A stretch of 64,000 nucleotides of DNA from Gilliamella sp. Pas-s25 (lineage in GTDB: Bacteria > Pseudomonadota > Gammaproteobacteria > Enterobacterales > Orbaceae). The notes below the pieces were generated by a model that saw only the letters and a list, made by a program, of their open reading frames with translations, did no database searches and was not told the origin of the DNA. The position numbers were made by a program, and so were the translations under genes. Positions 1 to 10,089 of the stretch are shown piece by piece. Numbering within the stretch: the first letter of the stretch is position 1; every line of letters begins with the position of its first letter. The DNA lies in contig NZ_WTEV01000003.1 in the NCBI RefSeq assembly GCF_009795885.1, positions 1 to 64,000 of the forward strand, read 5' to 3'.

Positions 1-76
1 CGAACTCAGAAGTGAAACGCCGTAGTGCCGATGGTAGTGTGGGTATTACCCATGTGAGAGTAGGGTGCCGCCAGAC
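1..76 (+). rRNA. rrf: 5S ribosomal RNA, 3' part
   Basis: The first 76 bases match the 3' two-thirds of enterobacterial 5S rRNA, including the GAACTCAGAAGTGAAACGCC stretch and the closing GAGAGTAGGG segment. The 5' end lies outside the window. It is the distal end of an rRNA operon and is followed directly by two tRNA genes, as in E. coli rrnC. Confidence 0.95.
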
Positions 77-110
77 TTTTAAATTTTTATATATACACAC
101 CAAATTCGGT

Positions 111-187
111 GGAGCGGTAGTTCAGTTGGTTAGAATACCTGCCTGTCACGCAGGGGGTCGCGGGTTCGAGCCCCGTCCGTTCCGCCA
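111..187 (+). tRNA. aspT: tRNA-Asp (GTC)
   Basis: A complete 77-nt cloverleaf with encoded CCA. The acceptor stem GGAGCGG pairs with CCGTTCC, the anticodon is GTC at 145-147, and the T-loop reads GTTCGAG. It lies 35 bases after the 5S gene, so it is probably part of the rRNA operon transcript. Confidence 0.97.
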
Positions 188-196
188 CCTTTATTT

Positions 197-272
197 AGGG
201 GCGTAGTTCAATTGGTAGAGCACCGGTCTCCAAAACCGGGTGTTGGGAGTTCGAGACTCTCCGCCCCTGCCA
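197..272 (+). tRNA. trpT: tRNA-Trp (CCA)
   Basis: A complete 76-nt cloverleaf with encoded CCA. The acceptor stem AGGGGCG pairs with CGCCCCT and the anticodon CCA is at 230-232. The order 5S, tRNA-Asp, tRNA-Trp, followed by maoP and comM, is the same as at E. coli rrnC (known synteny), which supports gammaproteobacterial ancestry. Confidence 0.97.
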
Positions 273-404
273 AAAAATAATAACTTGTTCTAATTTTAGT
301 CACTTGATCATTTCCATCTATATAAATAAAAAAATTTTGTTTACAGATTAACTTAGTTAATTATAATTCTCGCCCAAACACTTTTACAATCTAGAGGATA
401 GAAC

Positions 405-743
405 ATGGCTGAGAGTTTTGTAAGTCAACAACGCTTTTTTGATAATAAAAATTATCCAAGAGGATTTTCCCGACACGGGGATTTTACTATTAAAGAAGCT
501 TTGATTTTAGAAAAGCATGGTTGTGCTTTTAAAGATCTTGATGCAGAAACCAGAAATCCTACTACTGCGGAAGAAAGATCATTTGTAGCTGTTTGCAAAG
601 GTAAAAAAGAACCATCTACAGATTTTGAAAAAACGTGGCTGAAATATCTTTCTCGTATAAATAAACCAAAAAGGTTTCATACATTATCTGGTGGAAAACC
701 GCAAGTTGATGTGAGTGATGATTTTGTAGATAGTGATGACTAA
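405..743 (+). CDS. maoP: MaoP (DUF413/YifE) macrodomain protein
   Basis: A 112-residue DUF413 protein, normal for the family. It starts with [20 protein letters not shown] and contains the conserved [12 protein letters not shown] segment. In E. coli MaoP acts with the maoS site to organise the Ori macrodomain of the chromosome. The start is supported by AGAGGAT upstream of the ATG at 405. The gene converges on comM, whose stop is only 5 bases away, matching the yifE/yifB arrangement in E. coli. The C-terminus is acidic (VDSDD). Identification rests on sequence and synteny; I did not identify a maoS site. Confidence 0.9.
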   Translation: MAESFVSQQRFFDNKNYPRGFSRHGDFTIKEALILEKHGCAFKDLDAETRNPTTAEERSFVAVCKGKKEPSTDFEKTWLKYLSRINKPKRFHTLSGGKPQVDVSDDFVDSDD

Positions 744-748
744 TTCTT

Positions 749-2272
749 TTAACCAATATTTTTGTGTAATTGAATTAGTAATCGATCCATAGAACGATAA
801 CTCAATGCTTCTGAAATGTGTTTTCGTTCTATATTTTCTGACAAATCTAAATCAGCAATTGTGCGTGATACTTTCAATATTCGATGCCATGCCCGAGCAG
901 AGAGTCCCAATTTTATCAGTGCCTGCTCTAAATATTCATTATTTTCATTTGATAGCTGACAATAGCATTGAATTTCATTTGTACTTAACTGACTATTTAA
1001 TTTATTGTTTCTTTTAAACTGAATATTTCTTGCCTGTAAAACTCGTTGTTTTATTGTTTCAGTTGATTCTGAGGGAGTAGTTATTTTACTCAGTGTACCT
1101 TTCGGTAGTAAAGGCACCTCAATAGAAATATCAAACCTATCAAGAAAAGGTCCTGAAAGTCGATTTAAATAGCGTATAGTTTGTTGTGGTGTCGTTCTAT
1201 TATGTGTTCCTTGATAATGCCCTGTTGGACTTGGATTCATAGCTGCTATTAATTGAAACTTAGCAGGAAATTTTATTTTTGCGTTTGCTCTCGAAATGAT
1301 AATTTCACCCGATTCAATCGGTTCTCTTAAAGCGTCTAATACCTTTCGATTAAATTCAGGTAATTCATCTAAAAATAATACTCCATTATGTGCTAGTGAA
1401 ATTTCTCCTGGTTTGGGAATTGTTCCACCGCCAACTAGTGCTGCGGTTGATGCACTATGGTGAGGTGATCTAAAAGGTCTTTTCCGCCAGTTTTTAATTG
1501 AGCCATTTGGGCTAACTAAACTGGTAATTGCTGCACTTTCAAGTGCCTCGTCATCTGACAGTTGAGGTAATAAGGATGTTAAACGAGTTGCTAACATCGT
1601 TTTCCCTGTGCCTGGAGGTCCAATTAATAATAAATTGTGACCTCCTGCTGCCGCAATTTCTAATGCTCTTTTGGCATGTTCCTGTCCTATTACGTCTTGT
1701 AGACTAGCTGAGTTATTATCAACATCATGATATTCACGATATTGTACTGTCGGTAAATCAATTTCTTTGTATAAATACTGACATAACTCTAATAAATTAT
1801 TAGTAATTAATGTATTGTTTTGATGAATCAAAGATATCTCAGATTGGTTTTCAGCAGAAATTATTAAGGTACGATTCTTCTTTTGGGAAGAAATAGCAGC
1901 AGGAATCGCCCCTTTTACTGCTCTAATATTTCCTGATAATGCTAATTCACCTAGAAATTCATAATGTAATAAATTTTCTGTTGGAATTTGTTCTGTTGCG
2001 GCAAGAATGGCAATCGCTATTGGTAAATCAAAGCGGCTTCCTTCTTTGGGTAGATCTGCTGGAGATAAATTTACCGTTATTTTTTTAGCTGGAAAGGTAA
2101 AACCGCTATTAATAATGGCACTTCTAACTCGATCTTTGGCCTCTTTAACTGTTGCTTCAGGTAGACCAACTAAGACAAAGCCTGGCAAGCCATTACTAAT
2201 GTGAACTTCTACGTTTATTAAGGGGGCTTGTATTCCAATAGATGCTCGCGTATAAATAATTGCTAGTGACAT
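749..2272 (-). CDS. comM: ComM (YifB) Mg-chelatase-like AAA+ ATPase
   Basis: 507 residues, full length for the family. The N-terminal chelatase-like domain starts MSLAIIYTRASIGIQAPLIN. It is followed by an AAA+ module with Walker A GPPGTGKT at residues 218-225 and Walker B VLFLDELPEF, and by the C-terminal Mg-chelatase helical region with RAWHRILKVSRTIADL. ComM is a hexameric branch-migration helicase that helps integrate DNA during natural transformation. It lies downstream of znuCB on the same strand, about 120 bases apart, and converges on maoP. No frameshift is visible. Confidence 0.95.
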   Translation of the reverse strand: MSLAIIYTRASIGIQAPLINVEVHISNGLPGFVLVGLPEATVKEAKDRVRSAIINSGFTFPAKKITVNLSPADLPKEGSRFDLPIAIAILAATEQIPTENLLHYEFLGELALSGNIRAVKGAIPAAISSQKKNRTLIISAENQSEISLIHQNNTLITNNLLELCQYLYKEIDLPTVQYREYHDVDNNSASLQDVIGQEHAKRALEIAAAGGHNLLLIGPPGTGKTMLATRLTSLLPQLSDDEALESAAITSLVSPNGSIKNWRKRPFRSPHHSASTAALVGGGTIPKPGEISLAHNGVLFLDELPEFNRKVLDALREPIESGEIIISRANAKIKFPAKFQLIAAMNPSPTGHYQGTHNRTTPQQTIRYLNRLSGPFLDRFDISIEVPLLPKGTLSKITTPSESTETIKQRVLQARNIQFKRNNKLNSQLSTNEIQCYCQLSNENNEYLEQALIKLGLSARAWHRILKVSRTIADLDLSENIERKHISEALSYRSMDRLLIQLHKNIG

Positions 2273-2396
2273 AGTTTCTAATTATTAATATGGTGAATTT
2301 GTATTGTAATAATATTAGAAAATATCAAGCAACTCATTAAAGCCATTTTATTAATGGGATGTGACACGCAATAAATAATACGGTTTTGCAATGATT

Positions 2397-3197
2397 TCAA
2401 TTCTTTTTATTTAAAATGATTTTTGAAATAAATAATGATATAAAAAATAGACAAGTGTTACTTAATACTATTGAGGGACCTGTTGGCGTGTCGTAAATAA
2501 ATGAAAACATCAACCCAGTAATAACTGATAACATACCGATTATTATTGCAACTAATGCCATTGTTTCGGGGGTTCTTGAATAATATTTGGCTGTTGCGGC
2601 AGGAATAATAAGCAAAGAAGTTATAATCAGGGCTCCGACAAATTTCATCGATAGACCTATTGTTAACGCTAATAATAGCGTCAAAAGTAATTTTGTGATC
2701 TGTACATTAATTCCATGGCTAAAAGCTAATTCTTCACTCACAGTAATGAATAAAATGTTATTCCATTGCCAAAATAATAAAGCACCAATAAATGCTACAC
2801 AAATAATAATTTGATAAAGATCTGAATATGTTACTGATAACAGATCACCAAATAAGTATCCCATTAAATCAATACGAATATTGCTCATTAAACTAATTAC
2901 TACCAAGCCAAGCGATAATGCACTATGAGCTAAAATACCAAGTAAAGTATCAATGGGAAGTTGTTTTTGAGCTTCTAACCAAATTAATCCTAAGGCGAGT
3001 AAAAGAGTTATAAAAATGACAGCATAAAATAAATTGATATTCAGTAAAAATCCAAATGCGATACCAAGTAAAGCAGCATGTGATAACGTATCACCAAAAT
3101 AGGACATCCTACGCCAAACAACGAAAGTACCTAACGGTCCTGTTATACTAGTTAAGCATAATCCAGCTAATAAAGATGGTAATAGTAACTCAATCAT
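2397..3197 (-). CDS. znuB: Zinc ABC transporter permease ZnuB
   Basis: A membrane permease of the ZnuABC high-affinity zinc importer. From the chosen ATG at 3197 it starts [13 protein letters not shown], aligning with E. coli ZnuB, and has AAAGGAAA as ribosome binding site. An upstream in-frame extension of ten residues is unlikely. Diagnostic segments are [28 protein letters not shown] and [20 protein letters not shown], with several hydrophobic helices. The start overlaps the znuC stop by 8 bases (ATGATTGA), indicating translational coupling. Confidence 0.95.
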   Translation of the reverse strand: MIELLLPSLLAGLCLTSITGPLGTFVVWRRMSYFGDTLSHAALLGIAFGFLLNINLFYAVIFITLLLALGLIWLEAQKQLPIDTLLGILAHSALSLGLVVISLMSNIRIDLMGYLFGDLLSVTYSDLYQIIICVAFIGALLFWQWNNILFITVSEELAFSHGINVQITKLLLTLLLALTIGLSMKFVGALIITSLLIIPAATAKYYSRTPETMALVAIIIGMLSVITGLMFSFIYDTPTGPSIVLSNTCLFFISLFISKIILNKKN

Positions 3198-3972
3198 TAT
3201 TTTTCCTTTCATGGCTAGGTAAAACAATTACCTTATTTTGTTTAATAGGGGATTTGCAACAATCATGTTGGTGATTGTGATGGTGTTTATAGACAGCGAT
3301 TTGTGATGCCCCATGTTGACCAAAAAGAGAAATAAATTCTGGGTCATTAGAAACAATTGCTGGCGTACCAGAGCAACAGATATGATGATTTAAACAGATT
3401 ACTTCATCTGTTTTTGCCATCACTAAATGAAGATCATGAGAAACCATTAAGACACCGCAATTAAACTGATTTTTAGCATCTGCGATTAAATCATATAATA
3501 GTACCTGACCATTGACATCTACGCCTTGAGTTGGTTCATCAAGAATCAATAATTGAGGTTTCTTTGCTAAGGCTTGAGCTAGTAAAACACGCTGTAATTC
3601 ACCACCCGATAATTGATGCATCGATGTGTTGATTAAATATTCAGCTTTAACCATAGATAATATGTTAAAAATATCTCCGTTATTTAAATGTTTATTTAAG
3701 CTTATAAAACGTTTAACAGTAATAGGTAGAGTTGAATTTAAGTTGATTGATTGTGGCACATAGCCAATTGTTAAATTGGGTGAACGCTTGATTGTTCCTG
3801 AAGTGTTCGGAATTAATCCCAAAATGACTTTTACTAAGGTCGATTTACCTGCACCATTAGGACCTAATAATGTAATAATTTGATTCAGATGTATTTTTAA
3901 TGAAACGTCATATAATATTTTTCGATGCTCAATTTCCACCGAAACATTATCAAGCGAAATTAGTGGTGTCAT
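3190..3972 (-). CDS. znuC: Zinc ABC transporter ATPase ZnuC
   Basis: ATP-binding subunit of the zinc importer. It has Walker [10 protein letters not shown], the signature [15 protein letters not shown], Walker [13 protein letters not shown] and the H-loop SHDLH. A His-rich tail ([11 protein letters not shown]) could buffer zinc. The start at 3972 ([12 protein letters not shown]) matches E. coli ZnuC and has AAGG upstream; an in-frame ATG 21 bases earlier lacks a ribosome binding site. The gene is divergent from znuA across a palindromic operator at 4004-4018 and is coupled to znuB. Confidence 0.95.
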   Translation of the reverse strand: MTPLISLDNVSVEIEHRKILYDVSLKIHLNQIITLLGPNGAGKSTLVKVILGLIPNTSGTIKRSPNLTIGYVPQSINLNSTLPITVKRFISLNKHLNNGDIFNILSMVKAEYLINTSMHQLSGGELQRVLLAQALAKKPQLLILDEPTQGVDVNGQVLLYDLIADAKNQFNCGVLMVSHDLHLVMAKTDEVICLNHHICCSGTPAIVSNDPEFISLFGQHGASQIAVYKHHHNHQHDCCKSPIKQNKVIVLPSHERKNND

Positions 3973-4003
3973 ATTGTCAAAAGCCTTGCCCATAAATATG
4001 TTA

Positions 4004-4018
4004 TGTTATATTATAACA
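4004..4018. promoter_or_regulatory. Zur-type operator between znuC and znuA
   Basis: TGTTATATTATAACA is a perfect 7-1-7 palindrome. It matches the core of the known enterobacterial Zur box (TGTTATAnTATAACA). It lies 31 bases upstream of znuC and 46 bases upstream of znuA, so one site could repress both divergent units when zinc is plentiful. Confidence 0.85.
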
Positions 4019-4064
4019 ATAATTAGTTCTATTCTATCATACTTTATAAATATAGGATAATGGT

Positions 4065-5021
4065 GTGAAAAAATATATTTTATTAAATTGTAAACGATTA
4101 GTCTCTTTTTTAAAAATACTTGTTTCATTAGTATTTATCCAAAGCATTACTAATTATGCTAACGCGAAAATTGTTTCATCTGTAAAACCGATAGGGTTTA
4201 TCGCGCAAGCCATTGCTTCAGGAGTGACCGATACTGATATTTTACTTCCTGATGGCGCCTCTCCCCATACCTATAATTTAAAGCCATCTGATTTGGCTAA
4301 ACTAAAGTCAGCTGAACTTGTGATTTGGGTTGGTGAAGATATGGAAGTTTTTATGCCTACAATCCTAAAAAGTATTGATAATCAAAATCAAATTGAATTA
4401 ATGACAATACCCGAGATTAAAGTGTTACTACGAACTAGTCATGATGATCATGAGCATGAAGAACATCATTCTGCTGATATTACAGCTCAAGATCACCATG
4501 GTGAATATGATGAGCATATTTGGCTTTCACCTAACATTGCTAAGATTATTGCGCAGTCAATCCATGATAGGCTTATTACCCTATATCCAGATAAAAGTGT
4601 ATTGGTTGATGAAAATTTGCGCGAATTCAACATTAAGCTCGCAGAAATAGAACAAAACATTGCAAAAAAACTCATTACCGTACAAAATAGAGGGTATTTT
4701 GTGTTTCATGATGCATATGGGTATTTTGAGGCACGGTTTGGATTAAAAAAACTAGGTAGTTTTACTATAAATCCAGCAGTTCAACCCGGTGTTCAAAAGG
4801 TTTATGCTATTCAACAAGAGCTCAAAGAACACAAAGCAGTATGCGTATTTCGTGAGCCACAGTTTAGCCCTGCAGTTATTGAAAAATTAGTGGATGGAAC
4901 AGATGTTCGAATTGGAGAATTAAATCCATTAGGAACAGGTATTGCTCTTTCCAAAGATGCATATTCACAATTTTTATTAAAATTAACACAGCAACTGTTG
5001 GATTGTTTAGATAGAAACTAA
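4065..5021 (+). CDS. znuA: Periplasmic zinc-binding protein ZnuA
   Basis: Solute-binding subunit of ZnuABC, 318 residues. The start is GTG at 4065 with TAGGA upstream. An N-terminal signal peptide is cleaved probably after ANA (residue ~34). It is followed by the cluster A-1 fold with the zinc ligand in PDGASPHTYNLKPSD, a His/Asp/Glu-rich loop at about residues 125-150 (HDDHEHEEHH, DHHGEYDEH), a further ligand in FVFHDAYGYFE and the C-terminal GELNPLGTG. The His-rich loop is typical of zinc rather than manganese binders. Confidence 0.95.
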   Translation: MKKYILLNCKRLVSFLKILVSLVFIQSITNYANAKIVSSVKPIGFIAQAIASGVTDTDILLPDGASPHTYNLKPSDLAKLKSAELVIWVGEDMEVFMPTILKSIDNQNQIELMTIPEIKVLLRTSHDDHEHEEHHSADITAQDHHGEYDEHIWLSPNIAKIIAQSIHDRLITLYPDKSVLVDENLREFNIKLAEIEQNIAKKLITVQNRGYFVFHDAYGYFEARFGLKKLGSFTINPAVQPGVQKVYAIQQELKEHKAVCVFREPQFSPAVIEKLVDGTDVRIGELNPLGTGIALSKDAYSQFLLKLTQQLLDCLDRN

Positions 5022-5049
5022 TTTTAATAATAAATAGTTAAGGTTAATT

Positions 5050-6399
5050 TTGGCAAGACAAATAAAATCTCCTGATATTGAAAAAAATAATTTTAAAACT
5101 CCCTATTTTTCAATATTAGGTGTTCTTTTTATTGTTATTTTATTTACTGCTTTGTGGCGTCCACTCAATTTGGATCGAACGGTTTATGTTCCTTTAACTC
5201 CTCAAGTTGAAATTACTGTAAATAATAATTCCCACTCTCTTGCTGATGATGGCAGAGTTGAGATGGTAAATGGAAAAACGGCTACAGTTGCTGAATCATC
5301 AGATGTTCCTGAAGATGAGATCGTTAAAGATGAATTAGATGATATCGTTGATGATAAAGATAACTCAGTGCAATATACTATTGTGCGCGGCGATACTCTA
5401 CATGATATTTTAATTCGCTATAATGTTAATCGAAATGATATTTATCAGTTAACGACTAAATTTAAACAACTCGCAAATTTAAGAATAGGCCAACAAATTA
5501 GCTGGACGACTGATGATAACCATAATTTGCAAACTTTTAGTTGGACAATATCAAGTAATAATATTCGAATCTATGAAAAATCGGGCGATAAATTTGTAGA
5601 AAGTTCTGAAACAGCTGAAGTAGTACCACAAGATATTGTTATAAAAGGTGATATTAAAACTAATTTTGTTGCTGATGCTCGCAAAAGTGGTCTAACCAGT
5701 AATGAAATTGGTATTATTACCCGCGCTTTACAATGGCGTTTAGATTTTCGACGATTACAAGTTGGTGACAAATTTTCAGTTGTTTTAACACGAGAAATGC
5801 ATGGCAAAACTTTATCCAATAGCCAGTTGCTAGGTGTCCGTGTTAAAAATGGAACAAAAGACTATTATGCTATTTTAGCTGATGATGGTAAATATTATGA
5901 CATCAACGGTAGCAGTTTATCCCAAAGCTTTTTCCGTTATCCTTTAGCAAAAAAAGCGCGTGTTTCATCTGGATTTAATCCGCGTCGTTTGCATCCAGTT
6001 ACGGGACAAATAGCCCCTCATAATGGTGTTGATTTTGCGGTATCGCGTGGCACACCTGTATTATCCGTTGGTAATGGTGAAGTCGTCATTGCAAAGTATA
6101 GCGGTTCAGCAGGTAACTATATTGCTATCCGGCATGGTCGTCAGTATATGACTACTTATATGCACTTGGATAAAATTTTAGTCAAACCAGGGCAACAAGT
6201 TAAGCAAGGCGATAAAATTGGACTATCAGGAAACACAGGACGTTCCACGGGGCCTCATTTGCACTTTGAATTACATATTAATAATAAGCCTGTTAATCCG
6301 TTAACTGCAAGCTTACCTATTTCGGAAGGATTAACAGGTAAGTCGAAAAAGGCGTTTCTGGCAAAAGTTAAAAGTGTTGGATCCCAGCTCAATTTTTAA
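5050..6399 (+). CDS. mepM: Murein DD-endopeptidase MepM (LysM + M23)
   Basis: 449 residues, starting with TTG at 5050 after AAGG. There is one transmembrane anchor near residues 19-37, an acidic linker, a LysM domain (QYTIVRGDTLHDIL to GQQISW, about residues 113-160), an OapA-like middle and a C-terminal M23 peptidase with ligands in HNGVDFA and HLHFELH. The enzyme cuts D-Ala-mDAP crosslinks so that new glycan strands can be inserted. It follows znuA by 28 bases, the same neighbourhood as in E. coli (znuA-yebA). Confidence 0.93.
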   Translation: MARQIKSPDIEKNNFKTPYFSILGVLFIVILFTALWRPLNLDRTVYVPLTPQVEITVNNNSHSLADDGRVEMVNGKTATVAESSDVPEDEIVKDELDDIVDDKDNSVQYTIVRGDTLHDILIRYNVNRNDIYQLTTKFKQLANLRIGQQISWTTDDNHNLQTFSWTISSNNIRIYEKSGDKFVESSETAEVVPQDIVIKGDIKTNFVADARKSGLTSNEIGIITRALQWRLDFRRLQVGDKFSVVLTREMHGKTLSNSQLLGVRVKNGTKDYYAILADDGKYYDINGSSLSQSFFRYPLAKKARVSSGFNPRRLHPVTGQIAPHNGVDFAVSRGTPVLSVGNGEVVIAKYSGSAGNYIAIRHGRQYMTTYMHLDKILVKPGQQVKQGDKIGLSGNTGRSTGPHLHFELHINNKPVNPLTASLPISEGLTGKSKKAFLAKVKSVGSQLNF

Positions 6400-6434
6400 A
6401 TTTATGCATTTGTTTTATACTTAAACACCTACTT

Positions 6435-6456
6435 ACCTGAAACTTTTTTACAAAAA
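6435..6456 (+). repeat. Short intergenic repeat, copy 1
   Basis: ACCTGAAACTTTTTTACAAA lies between mepM and mrcB. Its core CCTGAAACTTTTT recurs at 29655-29675 and, reverse-complemented with one change, at 32681-32696. All three copies are intergenic. Confidence 0.5.
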
Positions 6457-6529
6457 GAAGAGCGAGGTATCCTTAAAAAATTATGTTATCATAAGTTAAT
6501 TTTATTGAATAATAAATGTTAGGTGCAGT

Positions 6530-8863
6530 TTGAACACATCAACTAAAACAGCAAAAAAACGATCTTCTAAAAAGCCTAAAAAAAATACAAAGCCTACACT
6601 TTGGCGACGATTCTTAACATTATTATTTAAGTTATTTCTTGTATTTGCTGCTGTGGCTATTATTTATGGTGTCTATCTCGATCAACAAATCAAAGAGCGG
6701 ATTGATGGGAATGTGTGGGAATTGCCCGCTGCCGTTTATGGGCAAATTATTGATCTTGAGCCTGATAGTGAATATAGCTTAAATGATGTGATTACTATGT
6801 TAGTTGGTGCACAATATCGTCAGCAAGAGACGAAAGCTACCCGCCCAGGTGAATTTATTGTAAGACATGAGGCGATCGAAGTTTATCGTCGGCCTTTTAC
6901 TTTTCCTGATGGTGAAGAGCAAGCGTTTAGAGTAAGAATCACTTTTTATGAAAATCGTATCGAACGTATTACTAATCTAGATACAGGACGTGATTTTGGA
7001 TTGCTTAAGATTGATCCTAAATTAATTACCATGATGCATTCTCCAAATGGCGAACAGCGGTTATTTGTGCCATTAAAAGAATTCCCTGATTCATTGTTAC
7101 AAACATTGGTAGCAACAGAAGATAAACGTTTTTACCATCATCATGGTGTAAGTTTATATTCTATTGGTCGCGCTATTTTTGTTAATTTAACAACAGGTCG
7201 TACTGAAGGTGGCAGTACACTAACTCAGCAAACGGTCAAAAATCTTTTTCTAACTAATGAACGTAGTTTAAGCCGAAAAATACGTGAGGCATATATGGCG
7301 TTGATTTTGGATGGTCGTTATAGCAAGGAGCGTATTTTAGAACTTTATTTAAATGAAGTATATTTTGGACAAGCGGGTAGTGAAGAGATCCATGGTTTTC
7401 CATTAGCTAGTCTTTACTATTTTGGTCGTCCAGTTAATGAACTTACATTGGATCAGCAAGCAGTGCTGGTTGGTATGGTAAAAGGAGCTTCGCTATATAA
7501 TCCTTGGACACAGCCAAAGCAAGTTATCGAACGTCGTAATGTGGTTTTAAAACTCGCTCAGCAGCAAGGTATTATTGATGATGAGCTATATACTTTATTA
7601 AGTCAGCGCCCACTAACAGTTCTACCTAAAGGTGGTGTGATTTCACCACAACCAGCATTTATGCAAGTTGTGCGCAGCGAACTTCGAAAACAATTAGGTG
7701 ATAAAGCAGATCATTTGTCTGGTATGAAGATTTTTACTACCTTTGATCCTGTGGCTCAATCCGCTGCAGAGCAAGCGGTCACTAACGAAATTGAGAAACT
7801 GCGTACATCAACCAATAAAGAATTACAAACAGCAATGGTGATTGTCAGTCGCGAGACTGGGGAAATTCGCGCAATTATTGGTAGCGCAGAGCCGCGTTAT
7901 CCGGGTTATAATCGTGCTTGGTTAACTCAGCGAGCAATTGGTTCATTAGCTAAACCGTCAACTTATCTAACTGCACTTGGGCAACCCGAGCATTACCAAC
8001 TTAATACTTGGCTTAACGATAATCCTTTATCGATTAAGCTTGATGGCGGGGGATATTGGGAACCGAAAAACTATGATCGTAAATTCCGCGATCGTGTTAT
8101 GTTGGTCGACGCCCTAGCGCTTTCACTCAATGTACCTACTGTTAATTTAGGTATGGCATTGGGGCTTGATGCAACAAAGAATACTTTACAAGCGTTGGGC
8201 ATACCCGCAGAGCGTATACCTAATTTACCATCAAGGTTACTTGGTGCTTTAGAATTAACACCATTAGAAACTGCACAGATGTTTCAAACGATAGCTAATA
8301 ATGGTCAACGTTCTCCACTTTCTATTTTAAGATATGTATTGACGGATAAAGGTGAGCTTGTTTATCAACGCTATCCACAACAGCTTCAGGCCGTATCTCA
8401 ACAATCGGCTTATTTAACTACTTATGCTATGCAACAAGTGGTTAATTCTGGGACATCTCGTTCATTAAAAGCTAAATACGGTTCGTTTAATTTAGCCGCT
8501 AAGACAGGTACAAGTAATGATTCTCGTGATAGCTGGTTTACAGGGATTGACGGTAAAAATGTTGCTGTTATTTGGATTGGTTTAGATGATCATTCTCCAA
8601 TGAAATTGACCGGTGCAACGGGTGCTTTAAAAATTTATAGTGAATATTTACAAAATAATCCACCAAAGAAATTAGTATTACAACAACCTCAAAATATTTT
8701 TATGGTACCTATTGATAGCGATGGGCGGTGGCAATGTAATGGAAGTGGCATTCGATCTTTACCTGTATGGACGATTAATCCTCAGAGCTTATGCTCTGGC
8801 AATAACCAGTCAGTGCCTGCTCAGCAAGCGCCAACTTGGGTTACAGACCTATTGAATAATTAG
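6530..8863 (+). CDS. mrcB: Penicillin-binding protein 1B
   Basis: A 777-residue bifunctional peptidoglycan synthase. It starts with TTG at 6530 after AGG and has a Lys-rich cytoplasmic tail and one transmembrane helix (about 27-48). A UB2H-like segment follows ([15 protein letters not shown]). The GT51 glycosyltransferase carries catalytic Glu197 in [12 protein letters not shown] and [13 protein letters not shown]. The transpeptidase has Ser472 in GSLAKP, SLN in LALSLNVP and K658-T-G. The UB2H domain identifies PBP1B rather than PBP1A. All catalytic motifs are present. Confidence 0.95.
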   Translation: MNTSTKTAKKRSSKKPKKNTKPTLWRRFLTLLFKLFLVFAAVAIIYGVYLDQQIKERIDGNVWELPAAVYGQIIDLEPDSEYSLNDVITMLVGAQYRQQETKATRPGEFIVRHEAIEVYRRPFTFPDGEEQAFRVRITFYENRIERITNLDTGRDFGLLKIDPKLITMMHSPNGEQRLFVPLKEFPDSLLQTLVATEDKRFYHHHGVSLYSIGRAIFVNLTTGRTEGGSTLTQQTVKNLFLTNERSLSRKIREAYMALILDGRYSKERILELYLNEVYFGQAGSEEIHGFPLASLYYFGRPVNELTLDQQAVLVGMVKGASLYNPWTQPKQVIERRNVVLKLAQQQGIIDDELYTLLSQRPLTVLPKGGVISPQPAFMQVVRSELRKQLGDKADHLSGMKIFTTFDPVAQSAAEQAVTNEIEKLRTSTNKELQTAMVIVSRETGEIRAIIGSAEPRYPGYNRAWLTQRAIGSLAKPSTYLTALGQPEHYQLNTWLNDNPLSIKLDGGGYWEPKNYDRKFRDRVMLVDALALSLNVPTVNLGMALGLDATKNTLQALGIPAERIPNLPSRLLGALELTPLETAQMFQTIANNGQRSPLSILRYVLTDKGELVYQRYPQQLQAVSQQSAYLTTYAMQQVVNSGTSRSLKAKYGSFNLAAKTGTSNDSRDSWFTGIDGKNVAVIWIGLDDHSPMKLTGATGALKIYSEYLQNNPPKKLVLQQPQNIFMVPIDSDGRWQCNGSGIRSLPVWTINPQSLCSGNNQSVPAQQAPTWVTDLLNN

Positions 8864-8874
8864 GAGAGAAGAAT

Positions 8875-9684
8875 ATGCCTGAATTACCGGAAGTTGAAAC
8901 AAGTCGCCGAGGCATCTTACCGTATTTAAAGGGACAAACTATAGATAAAATTATTGTTCGACAATCTAAATTACGCTGGCCAGTTGATAGGGCTATAAGT
9001 AATGCTCATGGACAAGTGATTTTAGATATAAAACGGCGTGCAAAATATTTATTATTACAGTTATCTAATAATTGGATCGTGATTCATCTAGGCATGTCAG
9101 GTAGCTTACGTATTTTACAAAATCGCCAAAAAGCAGAAAAACACGATCATATCGATCTTGTCTTAAGTAATGGTGTCATATTACGTTATACCGATCCTAG
9201 GCGTTTTGGGTCTTGGCTTTGGGCAAATTCATTAGACGAAATATCTCAATTACAACATTTAGGACCAGAGCCTTTAAGTAATGAATTTTCAGCGGAATAT
9301 CTATTCGAAAAAGCCCGAAATCGACAAGTTGCCATTAAAAGCTGGATTATGGATAACCATATTGTGGTTGGAGTCGGTAATATTTACGCTTCTGAATCGT
9401 TATTTATGGCAAAAATCAATCCCAATCGTAAAGTAAAAGATTTACAATTAAATGAATTTGAAAGGTTGGTTGCTTCCATTAAACAGGTTCTTACCAAATC
9501 AATTGAACAAGGCGGAACAACACTAAAGGATTTCCTTCAGTCTGATGGCAAACCTGGATATTTTGCACAAGAGCTACAAGTTTATGGGCGCAAAGATGAA
9601 CCGTGCATAATTTGTGGAATAGAAATAAAATCACAAAAAATAGGACAGCGTAATACTTTTTATTGTGAAAATTGCCAAAAATAA
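8875..9684 (+). CDS. mutM: Formamidopyrimidine-DNA glycosylase
   Basis: 269 residues, the normal length. The N-terminus MPELPEVE supplies the catalytic proline and glutamate, KRRAKYLLL supplies the conserved lysine, and the C-terminal zinc finger has four cysteines (CIICG and YCENCQ) with the conserved Arg in GQRNTF. It excises 8-oxoguanine and formamidopyrimidines and nicks the abasic site. It starts 12 bases after mrcB behind AGGAGAG, so the two are probably cotranscribed. Confidence 0.95.
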   Translation: MPELPEVETSRRGILPYLKGQTIDKIIVRQSKLRWPVDRAISNAHGQVILDIKRRAKYLLLQLSNNWIVIHLGMSGSLRILQNRQKAEKHDHIDLVLSNGVILRYTDPRRFGSWLWANSLDEISQLQHLGPEPLSNEFSAEYLFEKARNRQVAIKSWIMDNHIVVGVGNIYASESLFMAKINPNRKVKDLQLNEFERLVASIKQVLTKSIEQGGTTLKDFLQSDGKPGYFAQELQVYGRKDEPCIICGIEIKSQKIGQRNTFYCENCQK

Positions 9685-10089
9685 TGGCATCTTTTTAAGC
9701 AAAATTATCGCTTTCTTATGGGCACCACCAAAATTGTATATCTTTTGATATATTCGTTCTTTTTCATGTATAAAAATATCTTTTCAAACTCTTTAAACCT
9801 TATTTAAATAGGATTAGTATAGACACTTGAAATAGAATAATTTTTTATTATTACTTTGAGTATTTTATATAGTAAAGGCATTATTATTACACAAATCTTT
9901 TTATTTTAAAGACTATGGACTTGTTACTTGATATCGGCTATCTTTCTCGCTATAAAATTGTTTATGTTTTGTAAAGTTTAGTATGTGGAGCTAGTTAACG
10001 GCAATACATTAATTTTCAAAAAATTTTTCTGTTTTTCGGTTTATGTTTAATTTAACTCAATGTTTCTTGCTTTTATTAAGGAATTTAAG
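9685..10089. other. AT-rich intergenic region upstream of tolB
   Basis: About 400 bases without a convincing reading frame. It probably holds the tolB promoter, but I could not fix a single -35/-10 pair among the many TA-rich stretches. Genes tolQ, tolR and tolA, which usually precede tolB, are not here. Confidence 0.5.

Noticed and set aside
12-206. 64-codon frame across the 5S and tRNA-Asp genes
   Set aside because: It lies entirely over structural RNA genes and has no ribosome binding site.
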